64,000 bases of DNA, taken from assembly GCA_963783865.1 (NCBI GenBank), contig CAWAPD010000002.1, positions 310,001-374,000 on the forward strand, written 5' to 3'. The notes beneath the pieces are model-generated. The model made no database searches and was not told the DNA's origin. It was given only the letters and a program-made list of their open reading frames with translations. This DNA is from CAWAPD01 sp963783865 (GTDB taxonomy: Bacteria; Actinomycetota; Thermoleophilia; UBA2241). The translations under genes and the position numbers were made by a program. Positions 50,089 to 59,070 of the stretch are shown one piece after another (positions within the stretch are counted from its first letter, which is position 1; each line of letters opens with the position of its first letter).

Positions 50089-51284
50089 TGTGTGGACGGG
50101 CTTCCCGGCCCGGCGTTCGCCGCAAACGAGAGGAAGCGGTCCATCAGCGCGGGCCCGTCGGGCACCAGCGTGCCGGTGGCGGCGGCCGCGCGCTCGCCGA
50201 AGGCGTTCGGGGCGGCGGCGAGCGCGCTCGCCGCCGCCCCGAACGCGAACGGCACCGGCGTGCCCACGTGGGTGCGCAGGCGGATCGGCGTGGGGTGGTC
50301 GGGCAGCACGAGCACGGCCGGCGCGTGGCCGCTCTCGAGGATGGGGCCCAGCACCTCGGCGTCGACGCGCTCGATGGCGCGGACCTTCTGTGTCACATCG
50401 CCCATGTGGCCGGCCTCGTCGGGGGCCTCGACGTGCACGAACACGAGGTCGCGCCGGTCGAGCGCCTCGAGCGCGGCCCGCGCCTTGGCGCCGTAGTCGG
50501 TGTCGAGGTCACCGGTGGCGCCGGGCACGTCGACCACCTCCATGGCGGCGTAACGGCCGATGCCCTTGACCAGGTCGACGGCGCCGACCACGGCGGCGTC
50601 CAGGCCGCGCAGCTCGCGGAACGTGGGCAAGGTCGGGGCGCGGCCCTGGCCCCACAGCCACACGTCGGTCGCCTCGCTCAGGCCCTCGATGACCTCGCGC
50701 GCCCGCCCCATCAGCGTGACCAGAGCCGCGCCGGCCTCGCCCAGCGGCAGGTAGGCGGCCACCGGCCGGTCGAGGATGTCGTGGGGCGGCGTGCAGGCCG
50801 TGGCCTCCGCCGCGGCCTGCACGCCGCCCCGCCACACCATCAGGTTGCGGTACGACACGCCGGGGTGGAACTCGAACGGCCCGTCGTCGAACTCGTGGTC
50901 GAGCCGGCGCAAGAGCGCCCCGGCCACCGGCCCGGCGATGTGGCCGGCGGTGAAGTCGACCATCACGCCGCCGGCGATCGTCACCAGGTTGGCACGGAAG
51001 GCCACGTCGTCACGGCCCAGCTCGACCCCGATGCTGGCCGCCTCCAGCGGCGCCCGCCCGGTGTAGACGGCAGCGGGGTCATACCCGAGCACGGCCAGGT
51101 TGGCGACGTCGCTGCCGGCGGCCATGCCCTCGGGCACCGTCCTGACCAGCCCGACGGTGCCGGCCGCCGCCAGGCGGTCCATGTTCGGCGTCGCCGCCGC
51201 CTCGAGCGGCGTGCGGCCGCCGAGCTCCTCGAGGGGCTCGTCGGCCATGCCGTCGGGCACCAGCACGACGCGCTTGAGGCTCAC
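50085..51284 (-). CDS. ApgM-type phosphoglycerate mutase-like protein, candidate homoserine kinase
   Basis: This 399-residue protein has the alkaline-phosphatase superfamily fold of cofactor-independent mutases. Asp11 in VLVPDGMAD and Ser58 in GSDVANLAVLGYDP are the expected metal- and phospho-accepting residues, with the VHVEAPDEAGH and VLPDHPTP blocks later. I recall a subgroup of this family annotated as 'proposed homoserine kinase' (TIGR02535), usually next to hom and thrC in genomes without thrB. Here it lies directly downstream of thrC and hom, with no thrB seen. It could instead be a mutase interconverting 3- and 2-phosphoglycerate, relevant to the nearby cDPG genes. It contains a 44-bp perfect palindrome near the 3' end. 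Confidence 0.85.
   Translation of the reverse strand: MSLKRVVLVPDGMADEPLEELGGRTPLEAAATPNMDRLAAAGTVGLVRTVPEGMAAGSDVANLAVLGYDPAAVYTGRAPLEAASIGVELGRDDVAFRANLVTIAGGVMVDFTAGHIAGPVAGALLRRLDHEFDDGPFEFHPGVSYRNLMVWRGGVQAAAEATACTPPHDILDRPVAAYLPLGEAGAALVTLMGRAREVIEGLSEATDVWLWGQGRAPTLPTFRELRGLDAAVVGAVDLVKGIGRYAAMEVVDVPGATGDLDTDYGAKARAALEALDRRDLVFVHVEAPDEAGHMGDVTQKVRAIERVDAEVLGPILESGHAPAVLVLPDHPTPIRLRTHVGTPVPFAFGAAASALAAAPNAFGERAAAATGTLVPDGPALMDRFLSFAANAGPGSPSTQ
50203..50246 (-). repeat. 44-bp perfect palindrome inside the ApgM-like gene
   Basis: Bases 50203-50224 are exactly complementary to 50225-50246 with no spacer. It encodes part of the Ala-rich loop before the FGERAAA region near the C-terminus. 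Confidence 0.9.
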
Positions 51285-51327
51285 GACTGCCTCCGTGGAG
51301 CTCGGCCGCGCACGCCGCCCGCCCGCC

Positions 51328-52383
51328 TCAGACCTTGACCGTCAGCACGCGCTCGATCTCGGCCAGCGGTTCGCCGGTGAACACCGGCTCGGCCGCGGTG
51401 CGCACGGCGGTGTCCGGGTCCTTGAGCCCGTGGCCGGTGAGGATGCAGACGACCCGCGCGCCGGCGTGGATGCGCCCGTCGCCGCGGGCCTTGCGCAAGC
51501 CGGCGATCGAGGCCGCGCTCCCCGGCTCGCAGAACACGCCCTCGGTGGCGGCCACCAGCTTGTAGGCCTCGACGATCTCGTCGTCGGTCACCATGTCGAT
51601 GAACCCGCCCGAGTCGCGCGCGGCGGCCAGTGCCTCGGCGCCTCGCGCCGGGTTGCCGATGCGGATCGCCGTGGCGATCGTCTCGGGGTTGTCGACCCTG
51701 TGGCCCAGCACGAGCGGCGCCGCGCCGGCCGCCTGGAACCCGCACATCCGCGGCAGCCTGTCGATGACGCCGGCCTCCTTGTATTCGCGGTAGCCCTTCC
51801 AGTAGCTCGTGATGTTGCCGGCGTTGCCCACCGGCATGCACTGCGCGTCGGGCGGGCCGCCGAGCACGTCGCAGATCTCGAAGGCGCCGGTCTTCTGGCC
51901 CTCGATGCGGTAGTCGTTGACCGAGTTGACCAGGGCGACGGGCAGCCTGGCCGCCGCCTCACGTACCACGTCGAGGGCGACGTCGAAGTTGCCCGGGATC
52001 GAGATCACGTGGGCGCCGTAGGCCACGGCCTGGGCGAGCTTCCCCATCGCGATCTTGCCCTCGGGGATCACGACCACGGCGGCGATGCCGGCCTTGGCCG
52101 CGTACGCCGCCGCCGAGGCGCTGGTGTTGCCGGTCGAGGCGCAGATGACGGCCCCGTAGCCCTCTTCGCGGACCTTGCTGATGGCCATCGTCATGCCCCG
52201 GTCCTTGAACGAGCACGTCGGGTTCATGCCCTCGAGCTTCAGGTACAGCTCGATGTCGAGGGAGCCGCCCAGACGCGGCGCCCGCACGAGCGGCGTGTCG
52301 CCTTCGCCCAGCGATATGACCGGCGTCGCGTCGGTGACCGGCAGGTACTGCCGGTAGTGGTCGATGACCCCCCTACCGCGCAT
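51328..52383 (-). CDS. thrC: Threonine synthase
   Basis: This 351-residue PLP enzyme makes threonine from O-phosphohomoserine. Lys60 in SFKDRGM should hold PLP; the [17 protein letters not shown] phosphate-binding loop follows. Length fits the short bacterial form. ATG 52383 overlaps the hom stop by 11 bases. It supplies the last step after the candidate homoserine kinase. Confidence 0.95.
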   Translation of the reverse strand: MRGRGVIDHYRQYLPVTDATPVISLGEGDTPLVRAPRLGGSLDIELYLKLEGMNPTCSFKDRGMTMAISKVREEGYGAVICASTGNTSASAAAYAAKAGIAAVVVIPEGKIAMGKLAQAVAYGAHVISIPGNFDVALDVVREAAARLPVALVNSVNDYRIEGQKTGAFEICDVLGGPPDAQCMPVGNAGNITSYWKGYREYKEAGVIDRLPRMCGFQAAGAAPLVLGHRVDNPETIATAIRIGNPARGAEALAAARDSGGFIDMVTDDEIVEAYKLVAATEGVFCEPGSAASIAGLRKARGDGRIHAGARVVCILTGHGLKDPDTAVRTAAEPVFTGEPLAEIERVLTVKV

Positions 52384-53656
52384 CGTCGCCCTCCAGCCTG
52401 ATCGCGGTCGGCGCGCCGTGCACGATCGTCAGCGCGCCGACGCGCTCGAGGGCCTTGCGCGCCGCCGCCTCCCGGACGGGGTGCAGCACGAACACGAGCT
52501 CGGCGTCGTCGCCGGCCCCGCTCTGCACCATCGACTCGATGCTCACGCCCTCCTCACCGAAGGTGCCGGAGATCTGCGCCAGCACGCCCGGCTTGTCTTC
52601 CACCTTGAAGCGCACGTAGAAGCGCGAGACGACCTCGCCGTTGGGGAAGAAGCCGAGGTCCTTGTAGCAGGTGCAGTTGCCCAGGAACCCCTTCTCCGAC
52701 GTGTTGACGATCGAGATGATGTCGCCGATCACCGCGGAGGCGGTCGGCGTGCCGCCGGCGCCGGGACCGAACAGCATCAGCTTGTCGAACGTGTCGCTCT
52801 CGAGGAAGACCGCGTTGTAGGCGCCGCCGACCCCGGCCAGCGGGTGGTCCTCGGGGATGAAGCACGGGTACACGCGCACGTTCACGCGGCCGTCGATCAG
52901 CTTGGCGACGCCGAGCAGCTTGGGCACGAGCCCCAGGCGGCGGCCGTGCGCCACGTCGGTGTCGGTGACGTTCTCGATGCCCTCGTATTCGACGTCGGCC
53001 AGCGTGACGCGGCTGTGGAAGGCGATCGACGAGAGGATCGCCATCTTGGCGGCCGCGTCCTTGCCGCCGACGTCCTCGGTCGGGTCGGCCTCGGCGAAGC
53101 CGAGCTCCTGGGCCCGCTTGAGCGTGGGGCCATACTCGGCGCCGGTCTGCGCCATCGCCGAGAGGACGTAGTTGGTCGTGCCGTTGACGATGCCCATGAC
53201 CCCGGTGACCTCGGCGGCGGCGAGCGACTCGCGCAGCACCTTGATCACCGGCACGGCGCCGACGGCGCTGGCCTCGAAGCGCAGGTGCACGCCGGCGTCC
53301 TCGGCCGCCTGGAGCAGCTCGGCGCCGTGCTGGCTGAGCAGCTGCTTGTTGGCCGTGACGACCGACTTGCCGGCCGTGAGGGCGGCGAGCTGGATGCTGC
53401 GCGCCGGCTCGATGCCGCCGATCAGCTCCACGACGATCTGGATCTCGGGGTCGCCGACCAGGTCGGCGACGTCGGTCGTGACGGCCACGCCCTCGGGGAC
53501 GAGCGCCTGGCGTTCCGGGCTGAGCTCGCAGACGCCTTGCAGAACGACGTCGCGGCCGGTGGCGAGGCGGATCTCGTCGGCCTCCTCGTGCAGCAGCCGG
53601 CCCACGCCGGAGCCGACCGTCCCGTAGCCGACCAGTCCGATCCCGATGCGTTCCAC
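52373..53656 (-). CDS. hom: Homoserine dehydrogenase
   Basis: This 427-residue enzyme reduces aspartate semialdehyde to homoserine. It has the N-terminal Rossmann motif ([13 protein letters not shown]), the catalytic domain ([31 protein letters not shown]) and a C-terminal ACT domain ([20 protein letters not shown]) for threonine feedback. ATG 53656. The upstream lysA makes lysine from the same precursor family. Confidence 0.96.
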   Translation of the reverse strand: MERIGIGLVGYGTVGSGVGRLLHEEADEIRLATGRDVVLQGVCELSPERQALVPEGVAVTTDVADLVGDPEIQIVVELIGGIEPARSIQLAALTAGKSVVTANKQLLSQHGAELLQAAEDAGVHLRFEASAVGAVPVIKVLRESLAAAEVTGVMGIVNGTTNYVLSAMAQTGAEYGPTLKRAQELGFAEADPTEDVGGKDAAAKMAILSSIAFHSRVTLADVEYEGIENVTDTDVAHGRRLGLVPKLLGVAKLIDGRVNVRVYPCFIPEDHPLAGVGGAYNAVFLESDTFDKLMLFGPGAGGTPTASAVIGDIISIVNTSEKGFLGNCTCYKDLGFFPNGEVVSRFYVRFKVEDKPGVLAQISGTFGEEGVSIESMVQSGAGDDAELVFVLHPVREAAARKALERVGALTIVHGAPTAIRLEGDDAR

Positions 53657-53684
53657 TGCCGTCCTCCCGTCTGCTGCCGAGGAG

Positions 53685-53713
53685 GCGGCGGGCCGGCCAC
53701 GCCGGCCCGCCGC
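53685..53713 (-). terminator. 13-bp hairpin between lysA and hom
   Basis: Bases 53685-53697 pair with 53701-53713 around CAC, beginning 12 bases after the lysA stop. It may separate lysA from hom-thrC. Confidence 0.55.
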
Positions 53714-53725
53714 ACTCTCAGTCTG

Positions 53726-55057
53726 TCACGATGTCGTGCGCAGCGGCCGTTGCAGCCGCGTCACGTCCTGCCAGGTCTCGCGCTCCACGATCACCCGCGC
53801 GACGCCGCCGCCCACCAGGACGACCGCCGGCCGCGGCTGCATGTTGTAGTTGTTCGCCATCGCGTAGCCGTAGGCGCCGGTCGCCGGGGTGACCAGCACG
53901 TCGCCGACCTCGGGCGGGGCGATGGCCACATCGCGCACCAGCACGTCGCCCGACTCGCAGTGCTTGCCGGCGACGGTGACGACCGTGGTCGCCGGCACCT
54001 CGGCCCTGTTGGCGACCATGGCCTCGTACTTGGAGTCGTAGAGCATCGGCCGCAGATTGTCGCTCATGCCGCCGTCGACCGCCACGTAGGTGCGCACGCC
54101 GGGGATCTCCTTGATCGTGCCGATGCGATAGGCGGTGATCGCCGCCTTGCCGGCGATCGAGCGGCCCGGTTCGACCAGGAGGCGCGGGAGCGGCAGCCCG
54201 TGCCGGGCTGCGGCCTCCCGCGCCGAGCCGACCACCGCGTCGGCGAACTCGCCGATCGAGGCCGGCATGTCCTGCGGCGTGTAGCGGATGCCCAGGCCGC
54301 CGCCGAAGTTGACGAGGCGGCACTCGAACCCGTGCTCCCGGCGCCAGCCGGCGACGGCGGCGAACAGCACCTCGACCTCGCGCCGGTACGACGAGAGGTC
54401 GAAGATCTGCGAGCCGATGTGGGCGTGCACGCCGACCAGCTCGAGGCCCTCGGCGGCGATCGCCGCCGCCACGGCCGCGTCGGCGAGGCCGTCGGTCAGG
54501 CCGAACCCGAACTTGCTGTCCTCCTGGCCGGTCTGCACGTAGCCGTGCGTGCTGGGCCGCACGCCCGGGGTCAGGCGCACGAGCACCTGCTGGCGCACGC
54601 CCCGGCGTCGCGCGGCGGCGTCGAGCTGGGCGATCTCCTGCAGCGAGTCGAGCACGAAGAAGCCGATGCCGTCCTCGAGGCCGGCCTCGATCTCGGCCAT
54701 CGACTTGTTGTTGCCGTGGAAATAGATGCGCGCGGGCGGGAAGGCGGCAAGGCGGGCTGCCGCCAGCTCGCCGCCCGACGCCACGTCGAGCGAGAGCCCC
54801 TCCTCGGCGACCAGCTCGCACATCGCCCGGCAGCAGAACGCCTTCGACGCGTAGACGACCTCGACCTCGACGCCGTCGGCCCGCGAGCGGAACGCCTCGA
54901 GGTAGGCGCGGCACTGGTCGCGCAGCGTCTGCTCGTCGTAGACGAACAGCGGCGTGCCGAAGCGGTCGGCGAGCTCGACGACGTCGCAGCCGCCGACCTC
55001 GAGGTGGCCGCGGGCGTCGTGACGAGAGGTGTGGGGATAGATGAAGGTGTGGGTCAC
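53726..55057 (-). CDS. lysA: Diaminopimelate decarboxylase
   Basis: This 443-residue PLP enzyme makes lysine from meso-diaminopimelate. Lys72 in VVYASKAF holds PLP; EPGRSIAGKA and CESGDVL (CxxxD region) are the other active-site blocks. GTG 55057 has no clear ribosome site. A TAAGAT box on the minus strand (55066-55071) ends eight bases before it, so the mRNA may be leaderless. The frame continues upstream without a stop into the shifted cobO, but that is a separate gene. Confidence 0.93.
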   Translation of the reverse strand: MTHTFIYPHTSRHDARGHLEVGGCDVVELADRFGTPLFVYDEQTLRDQCRAYLEAFRSRADGVEVEVVYASKAFCCRAMCELVAEEGLSLDVASGGELAAARLAAFPPARIYFHGNNKSMAEIEAGLEDGIGFFVLDSLQEIAQLDAAARRRGVRQQVLVRLTPGVRPSTHGYVQTGQEDSKFGFGLTDGLADAAVAAAIAAEGLELVGVHAHIGSQIFDLSSYRREVEVLFAAVAGWRREHGFECRLVNFGGGLGIRYTPQDMPASIGEFADAVVGSAREAAARHGLPLPRLLVEPGRSIAGKAAITAYRIGTIKEIPGVRTYVAVDGGMSDNLRPMLYDSKYEAMVANRAEVPATTVVTVAGKHCESGDVLVRDVAIAPPEVGDVLVTPATGAYGYAMANNYNMQPRPAVVLVGGGVARVIVERETWQDVTRLQRPLRTTS

Positions 55058-55095
55058 GGCCGGTAATCTTACCAGCCGCGGCGCCACCGGGCCGC

Positions 55096-55624
55096 CTAGA
55101 ACTCGATGCCCTCGCGCGCCTCGACGCCGGCGTCGTAGTAGTGCTTGAGCGGCCGCATCTCGGTCACCAGGTCGGCCGCCTCGACGATCTCGGCCGGCGC
55201 CCGGCGGCCGGTCAGCACGAGCTCGACGCGCGGCGGGGCGGTCGAAGGTCATCAGGCGCAGCACCTCGTCGAGGCCCACGAGCTCGAAGAACACGGCCGT
55301 GATCAGCTCGTCGAGCACGACCAGGTCGTAGTCGCCCGACGTGACCAGGCCGCGGGCGCGGGCGAAGCCGGCGGCCGCGGCGGCCAGGTCCTCGTCGGTG
55401 GCCTCGCCCTTGATCACCCAGTGGTCGAGCCCGACCTGCTCGACCGCGATGCCGAGCTTCTTGGCCGAGACGATCTCGCCCCAGGTGGGGTCGGCCTTCA
55501 TGAACTGCAGGACGAGGACGCGCTCGCCGTGCCCGGCGGCGCGCATGGCGAGGCCGAAGGCGGCCGTCGTCTTGCCCTTGCCGTCGCCGGTGTAGACCTG
55601 CACCAGGCCGGTGTCACGCGCCAT
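55096..55624 (-). pseudogene. cobO: cobO, cob(I)alamin adenosyltransferase, with a +1 frameshift
   Basis: The first 128 residues are a clear CobO/BtuR-type ATP:corrinoid adenosyltransferase: VYTGDGKGKTTAAFGLAMRA P-loop, LQFMKAD, and the VVLDELITAVFF block. After LMTF the frame becomes Arg-rich and unlike the family. Read one base later, from about 55235-55238 (a run of four G on the plus strand), it continues as RVELVLTGRRAP, EIVEAADLVTEM and ends GVEAREGIEF at the TAG 55096-55098. Removing one base from that run gives a normal 175-residue protein. It may be a sequencing or assembly error, a true inactivating shift or slippage. It could be the only source of adenosylcobalamin seen here. Confidence 0.85.
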
Positions 55625-55642
55625 CGCGACCTCCGTGGCCGT

Positions 55643-55684
55643 GGGGCGGCGGGGGCGGCGGCGAGCCGCCGCCCCCGCCGCCCC
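55643..55684 (-). terminator. 20-bp GC hairpin after the hydroxyacyl-CoA dehydrogenase gene
   Basis: Bases 55643-55662 pair perfectly with 55665-55684, seven bases after the stop of the dehydrogenase gene. The nominal loop is only two bases, so the terminal pair is probably open. No U-tract follows. Confidence 0.75.
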
Positions 55685-55691
55685 CCTGATC

Positions 55692-56540
55692 TCAGTACCT
55701 GAAGAACCCTTCTCTGCTCTTGCGCCCGAGCTTGCCCTGGGCGACGAGCTTGCCGAGCATCGGACACGGCTCGTATCGGTTGTCGGCGAAGTCGTGCTGC
55801 AGCGTCTCGAGGATCGCCTTGGTCGTGTCGAGGCCGACGAGGTCGGCCAGCGCCAGCGGCCCCATCGGGAAGTTGGCCCCGAGCTTCATGCCGGTGTCGA
55901 TGTCGGCGGGGCTGGCCACGCCCTCGTGCAGCGCCCAGACGGCCTCGTTGATCATCGGGAAGAGGATCCGGTTGACGACGAACCCCGGCGTGTCGGTCAC
56001 GGTGATCGGCGTCTTGCCGACCGCCTCGGCGAACCCGCGCGCCGTGTCCATCGTGCCGTCGCTGGTCTGCCCGCCGCGGATGACCTCGACCAGGGCCATG
56101 GCCGGCACAGGGTTGAAGAAGTGGATGCCGACGAAGCGCTGCTGGTCGCTGACGAACTCGGCCAGCTTGGTGATCGACAGGCTCGAGGTGTTGCTGGCGA
56201 TCACCGTCCCCGGCTTCAGCGTCGCCGACGCGCGCCCGAGCAGGTCCTTCTTGAGGTCGATGATCTCGGGCGCCGCCTCGACGAACAGGTCGGCGTCGGC
56301 CCCGGCCGCCATGTCGAGCGAGGTGGTGATTCGGGCGAGGGCGGCATCGCGGTCGGCGGCCGTGATGCGGCCCTTCTCGACCGCCCGCGCCAGCTGCTTG
56401 TCGATGCCCGCCATGCCCTTGGCGATGAACTCGTCGGCCACGTCGATCATGACCACGTCGAGGCCGGCCTGGGCGCTGACCTGGGCGATGCCCGCTCCCA
56501 TCTGACCGGCGCCGGCGACCAGCACCTTCTGGACCTTCAC
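55692..56540 (-). CDS. 3-hydroxybutyryl-CoA dehydrogenase (3-hydroxyacyl-CoA dehydrogenase)
   Basis: This 282-residue enzyme oxidises or reduces 3-hydroxyacyl-CoA with NAD(H). The Rossmann motif VAGAGQMGAGIAQ starts the protein, SNTSSLSIT and GIHFFNPVPAM mark the active site (with the catalytic His in HFFNP), and PGFVVNRIL begins the C-terminal domain. GTG 56540 (KVQKV start) has GAGGAGG six bases upstream; a longer start at 56567 is possible. It could work with the acyl-CoA dehydrogenase at 2.4-3.7 kb. Confidence 0.94.
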   Translation of the reverse strand: MKVQKVLVAGAGQMGAGIAQVSAQAGLDVVMIDVADEFIAKGMAGIDKQLARAVEKGRITAADRDAALARITTSLDMAAGADADLFVEAAPEIIDLKKDLLGRASATLKPGTVIASNTSSLSITKLAEFVSDQQRFVGIHFFNPVPAMALVEVIRGGQTSDGTMDTARGFAEAVGKTPITVTDTPGFVVNRILFPMINEAVWALHEGVASPADIDTGMKLGANFPMGPLALADLVGLDTTKAILETLQHDFADNRYEPCPMLGKLVAQGKLGRKSREGFFRY

Positions 56541-56649
56541 GTCTGCCTCCTCGGGGACTTGGCTCACGCTCGCCCGGCGGCAGCCGCGGCGGTCGTTCGA
56601 GGGTGGGAGACGGCGCTCGCGAGAGGCCTGCCGGGCAGGCTGGAGCCTA

Positions 56650-56658
56650 TGCTACTAT
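56650..56658 (+). promoter_or_regulatory. Extended -10 promoter of the diguanylate cyclase gene
   Basis: TGC precedes TACTAT (56653-56658). The ATG at 56669 lies ten bases after the box, so transcription would start within a few bases of it and the mRNA may be leaderless or nearly so. Confidence 0.5.
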
Positions 56659-56668
56659 AGCCGCGCCG

Positions 56669-58360
56669 ATGGACTGCAAGTTCCTCGACTCCTATCGGGC
56701 CGAACTCGGCGGCGATCCTTTGGAAGTATGGTACTGCCGTCAGCACGACCCGTTCGTCCTGGGACAGACGCGCGAGGCCGCGCTGCGCGCCTGCTCGGGC
56801 TGCCGCCTGCGCGCCGAGGCGCTCTCGCCCGACGAGCTCGTGCGCGAGGTCGAGCGGCGCAACCAGGAGCTGGTCGCCCTCAACGCCATCGTGGCCGCCG
56901 TCAACTCGTCCCTCGGCCTGGCCCCGGTGCTGAACACGGGCCTCGACGAGACGATCGAGGTCCTCGGCGTCGACGCCGGCTGGATCGCCCTGGCGACCGG
57001 TGAGTCCCTCGACCTGGCCGCCTACCGCGGCATCTCCGACGAGTACGCGGCCGCCATCGCCAGCGTCCCGGCCGACGACGACGTGGCCGGCTTCGTCGCC
57101 CGGCGCCACGAGACGCTCGTCATCGACGACGTCCACGCCGGCCTCGACAGGCTCCCCAGGGCGCGCGGCGAGGGCCTCGAGACGATGGTCGCCACCCCCC
57201 TCGAGGCGCAGGGGCGCCTGCTGGGCGTGCTCCTGGTGGCCACCCGCGGCCGGCGCGCCTACTCGGCCGACGACGTCTCCTTCGTCACGGCCGCCGGCGC
57301 GCAGCTGGCGTCGGCCGTCGAGCGCGCCCTCCTCTACCGCGATCAGCTCGAGCGCGTCGCCCACGAGCGGCGCCTGCTCGAGGCGGTCAAGAACGTCAAC
57401 CGCAGCCTGGGCACGCACGCCGTCGCGGTCACCGTGCTGGTCGAGGCGGCGCAGCTCATGGGCTCGGCCAAGTCGGCGCTGCTGGTCGCCCGCGGCGACG
57501 TGCTGGTCGCCGAGGACGTCTACAACCTGAGCGACGAGTTCCGCCGCCTGTTCGTGCTGCCGCTCGACGACTCCCATTCAGGCAGGGCCATCGCGCGCGG
57601 CGACACGGTCGCCGTCGAGGACGTCGACGCCGACGAACTGGTCGACCCGTACCTCGTGGCCGAGGGCGGCTACCGGGCCTTCCTGACGGCGCCGCTGCAG
57701 TCCTACAAGGGCACCTACGGCGCCCTCTCGGTCTTCTACGAGGACCCGCGGGCGTTCGGCGACGACGAGAAGACGATCCTGCGCACGTTCGCGACCCACG
57801 CGGCGATCGCCCTCGAGAACGAGCGCCTCATGCGCGAGAAGGACCTGGCGGCCCGCACCGACGGCCTGACGGGGGTGTCGAACCGCACCTACTTCGAGAT
57901 GACGCTGGAGCAGACGATGCGCGCCGTGCATCGCAACGGCGGGCTCGTGAGCCTGTTGTTCATCGACGTCGACGCCCTCAAGGTCGTCAACGACCGGCGC
58001 GGCCACGTGGTCGGCGACCGGCTCCTGCGCGACCTCGGCTCGCTCCTGCGCGAGAGCTGCCGCGAGACCGACGTGGTCGCCCGCTACGGCGGCGACGAGT
58101 TCGTCGTGCTGATGCCGGGCACCGACGCCTCCGGCGCCCGGCAGGTCCGGACCAAGATCGAGGCCGCCCTCGCCGCCTACAACGAGGACCCCGGCCGCGA
58201 CCCTGCCCTGCGGGTCAGCCTCGGCCTGCACACGACCGGCTACACCGATCCGTCGCAGCTGCTGCTCGAGGCCGACCGGCGCATGTACGAGATGAAGCGG
58301 GGGGCGGCGGGAGCCGCCGCCCCCGCCGCCCCCGACGACGCCGCGGGGCGCCGGGCCTAG
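56669..58360 (+). CDS. Diguanylate cyclase with GAF sensing domains
   Basis: This 563-residue protein makes c-di-GMP from two GTP. An N-terminal region has a YC..H and ACSGC pattern (about residues 21-45) that may bind metal or heme, then a coiled coil, two GAF-like domains (about 75-215 and 235-380) and a GGDEF domain. The catalytic GGDEF is at 474-478 and the RETD inhibitory site at 465-468, so feedback control by c-di-GMP is expected. No membrane helices are present. The C-terminal 20 residues are encoded by an 11-bp GC hairpin (58300-58310 with 58314-58324). Signal unknown. Confidence 0.92.
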   Translation: MDCKFLDSYRAELGGDPLEVWYCRQHDPFVLGQTREAALRACSGCRLRAEALSPDELVREVERRNQELVALNAIVAAVNSSLGLAPVLNTGLDETIEVLGVDAGWIALATGESLDLAAYRGISDEYAAAIASVPADDDVAGFVARRHETLVIDDVHAGLDRLPRARGEGLETMVATPLEAQGRLLGVLLVATRGRRAYSADDVSFVTAAGAQLASAVERALLYRDQLERVAHERRLLEAVKNVNRSLGTHAVAVTVLVEAAQLMGSAKSALLVARGDVLVAEDVYNLSDEFRRLFVLPLDDSHSGRAIARGDTVAVEDVDADELVDPYLVAEGGYRAFLTAPLQSYKGTYGALSVFYEDPRAFGDDEKTILRTFATHAAIALENERLMREKDLAARTDGLTGVSNRTYFEMTLEQTMRAVHRNGGLVSLLFIDVDALKVVNDRRGHVVGDRLLRDLGSLLRESCRETDVVARYGGDEFVVLMPGTDASGARQVRTKIEAALAAYNEDPGRDPALRVSLGLHTTGYTDPSQLLLEADRRMYEMKRGAAGAAAPAAPDDAAGRRA

Positions 58361-58394
58361 CGCCCCGGCGCCTTCCGGCGTTCCCGCTGGTACC

Positions 58395-59069
58395 ATGGAG
58401 CGGATGGACCTGCCTCCCAAGATCATCGCCTGTGAGACCCTGCGCGACGAGATCGAACGCGTCGCCCCCGGCGTGGAGGTCGAGTTCTGCGAGGGCCTGC
58501 TCCACGACTACCCCGACCGGCTGCGCGACACCCTGAACGAGCGCATCGCGGCCACGCCCGGCGCGCGCACGATCCTGCTCGGCTACGGCCGCTGCTGCAA
58601 CGGTACCGCCGGCCTGCGGGCCGGGCCGCACCGGCTCGTCCTGCCCGCCGTCGACGACTGCATCGCCATCCTGCTCGGCTCGCGCAAGACCTATCTCGAG
58701 CAGTTCGCCCAGGCGCCCGGCACCTACTACTACACGCGCGGCTGGATCGAGTACATCGACGACCCCTATCAGGAATACCTGCACGCGGCCGAGAGATACG
58801 GCGAGGAGAAGGCGCGGCACATCGCGCGGCTCATCCTCGCCAACTACACGCGGGTCGCGGTGATCGACACTCACACCTACGACCTCGCCGACTATGAGGA
58901 GTACCTGCGCACCGTGTCGCGCTTCTACGACCTGCCGTTGCAGGTGCTCGACGGCTCGCTGCGGCTGCTGGAGCGGCTGGTCGCCGGGCCGCACGACGGC
59001 GAGTTCATCACCGTCGAGCCCGGCGACGAGCTGCTCGAGAGCCGGTTCTGGAACCTGCCGGAGGAGTGA
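58395..59069 (+). CDS. DUF1638 protein
   Basis: This 224-residue protein belongs, as far as I can tell, to DUF1638: PKIIACETLRDEIE start, LLGYGRCCNG with paired cysteines in a conserved loop, and the TYYYTRGWIEY block. Members are found near corrinoid proteins and methyltransferases. A corrinoid protein gene lies 2.8 kb away on the other strand. The start may be ATG 58395 or 58404; neither has a strong ribosome site. It overlaps nothing and is followed one base later by a nitrilase-family gene. Confidence 0.8.
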   Translation: MERMDLPPKIIACETLRDEIERVAPGVEVEFCEGLLHDYPDRLRDTLNERIAATPGARTILLGYGRCCNGTAGLRAGPHRLVLPAVDDCIAILLGSRKTYLEQFAQAPGTYYYTRGWIEYIDDPYQEYLHAAERYGEEKARHIARLILANYTRVAVIDTHTYDLADYEEYLRTVSRFYDLPLQVLDGSLRLLERLVAGPHDGEFITVEPGDELLESRFWNLPEE

Positions 59070-59070
59070 G

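Noticed and set aside
47806..50496. Very long open frame on the plus strand opposite the debranching enzyme (and similar ones at 52364-55066 and 16939-19038)
   Set aside because: These are frames opposite well-supported genes in high-GC DNA; the encoded sequences are rich in Arg, His, Val and Asp repeats with no recognisable domains.
53726..55624. A natural CobO-LysA fusion protein of 632 residues
   Set aside because: The middle segment is out of frame for CobO and resembles nothing; the C-terminal CobO motifs are in another frame, and lysA has its own start.
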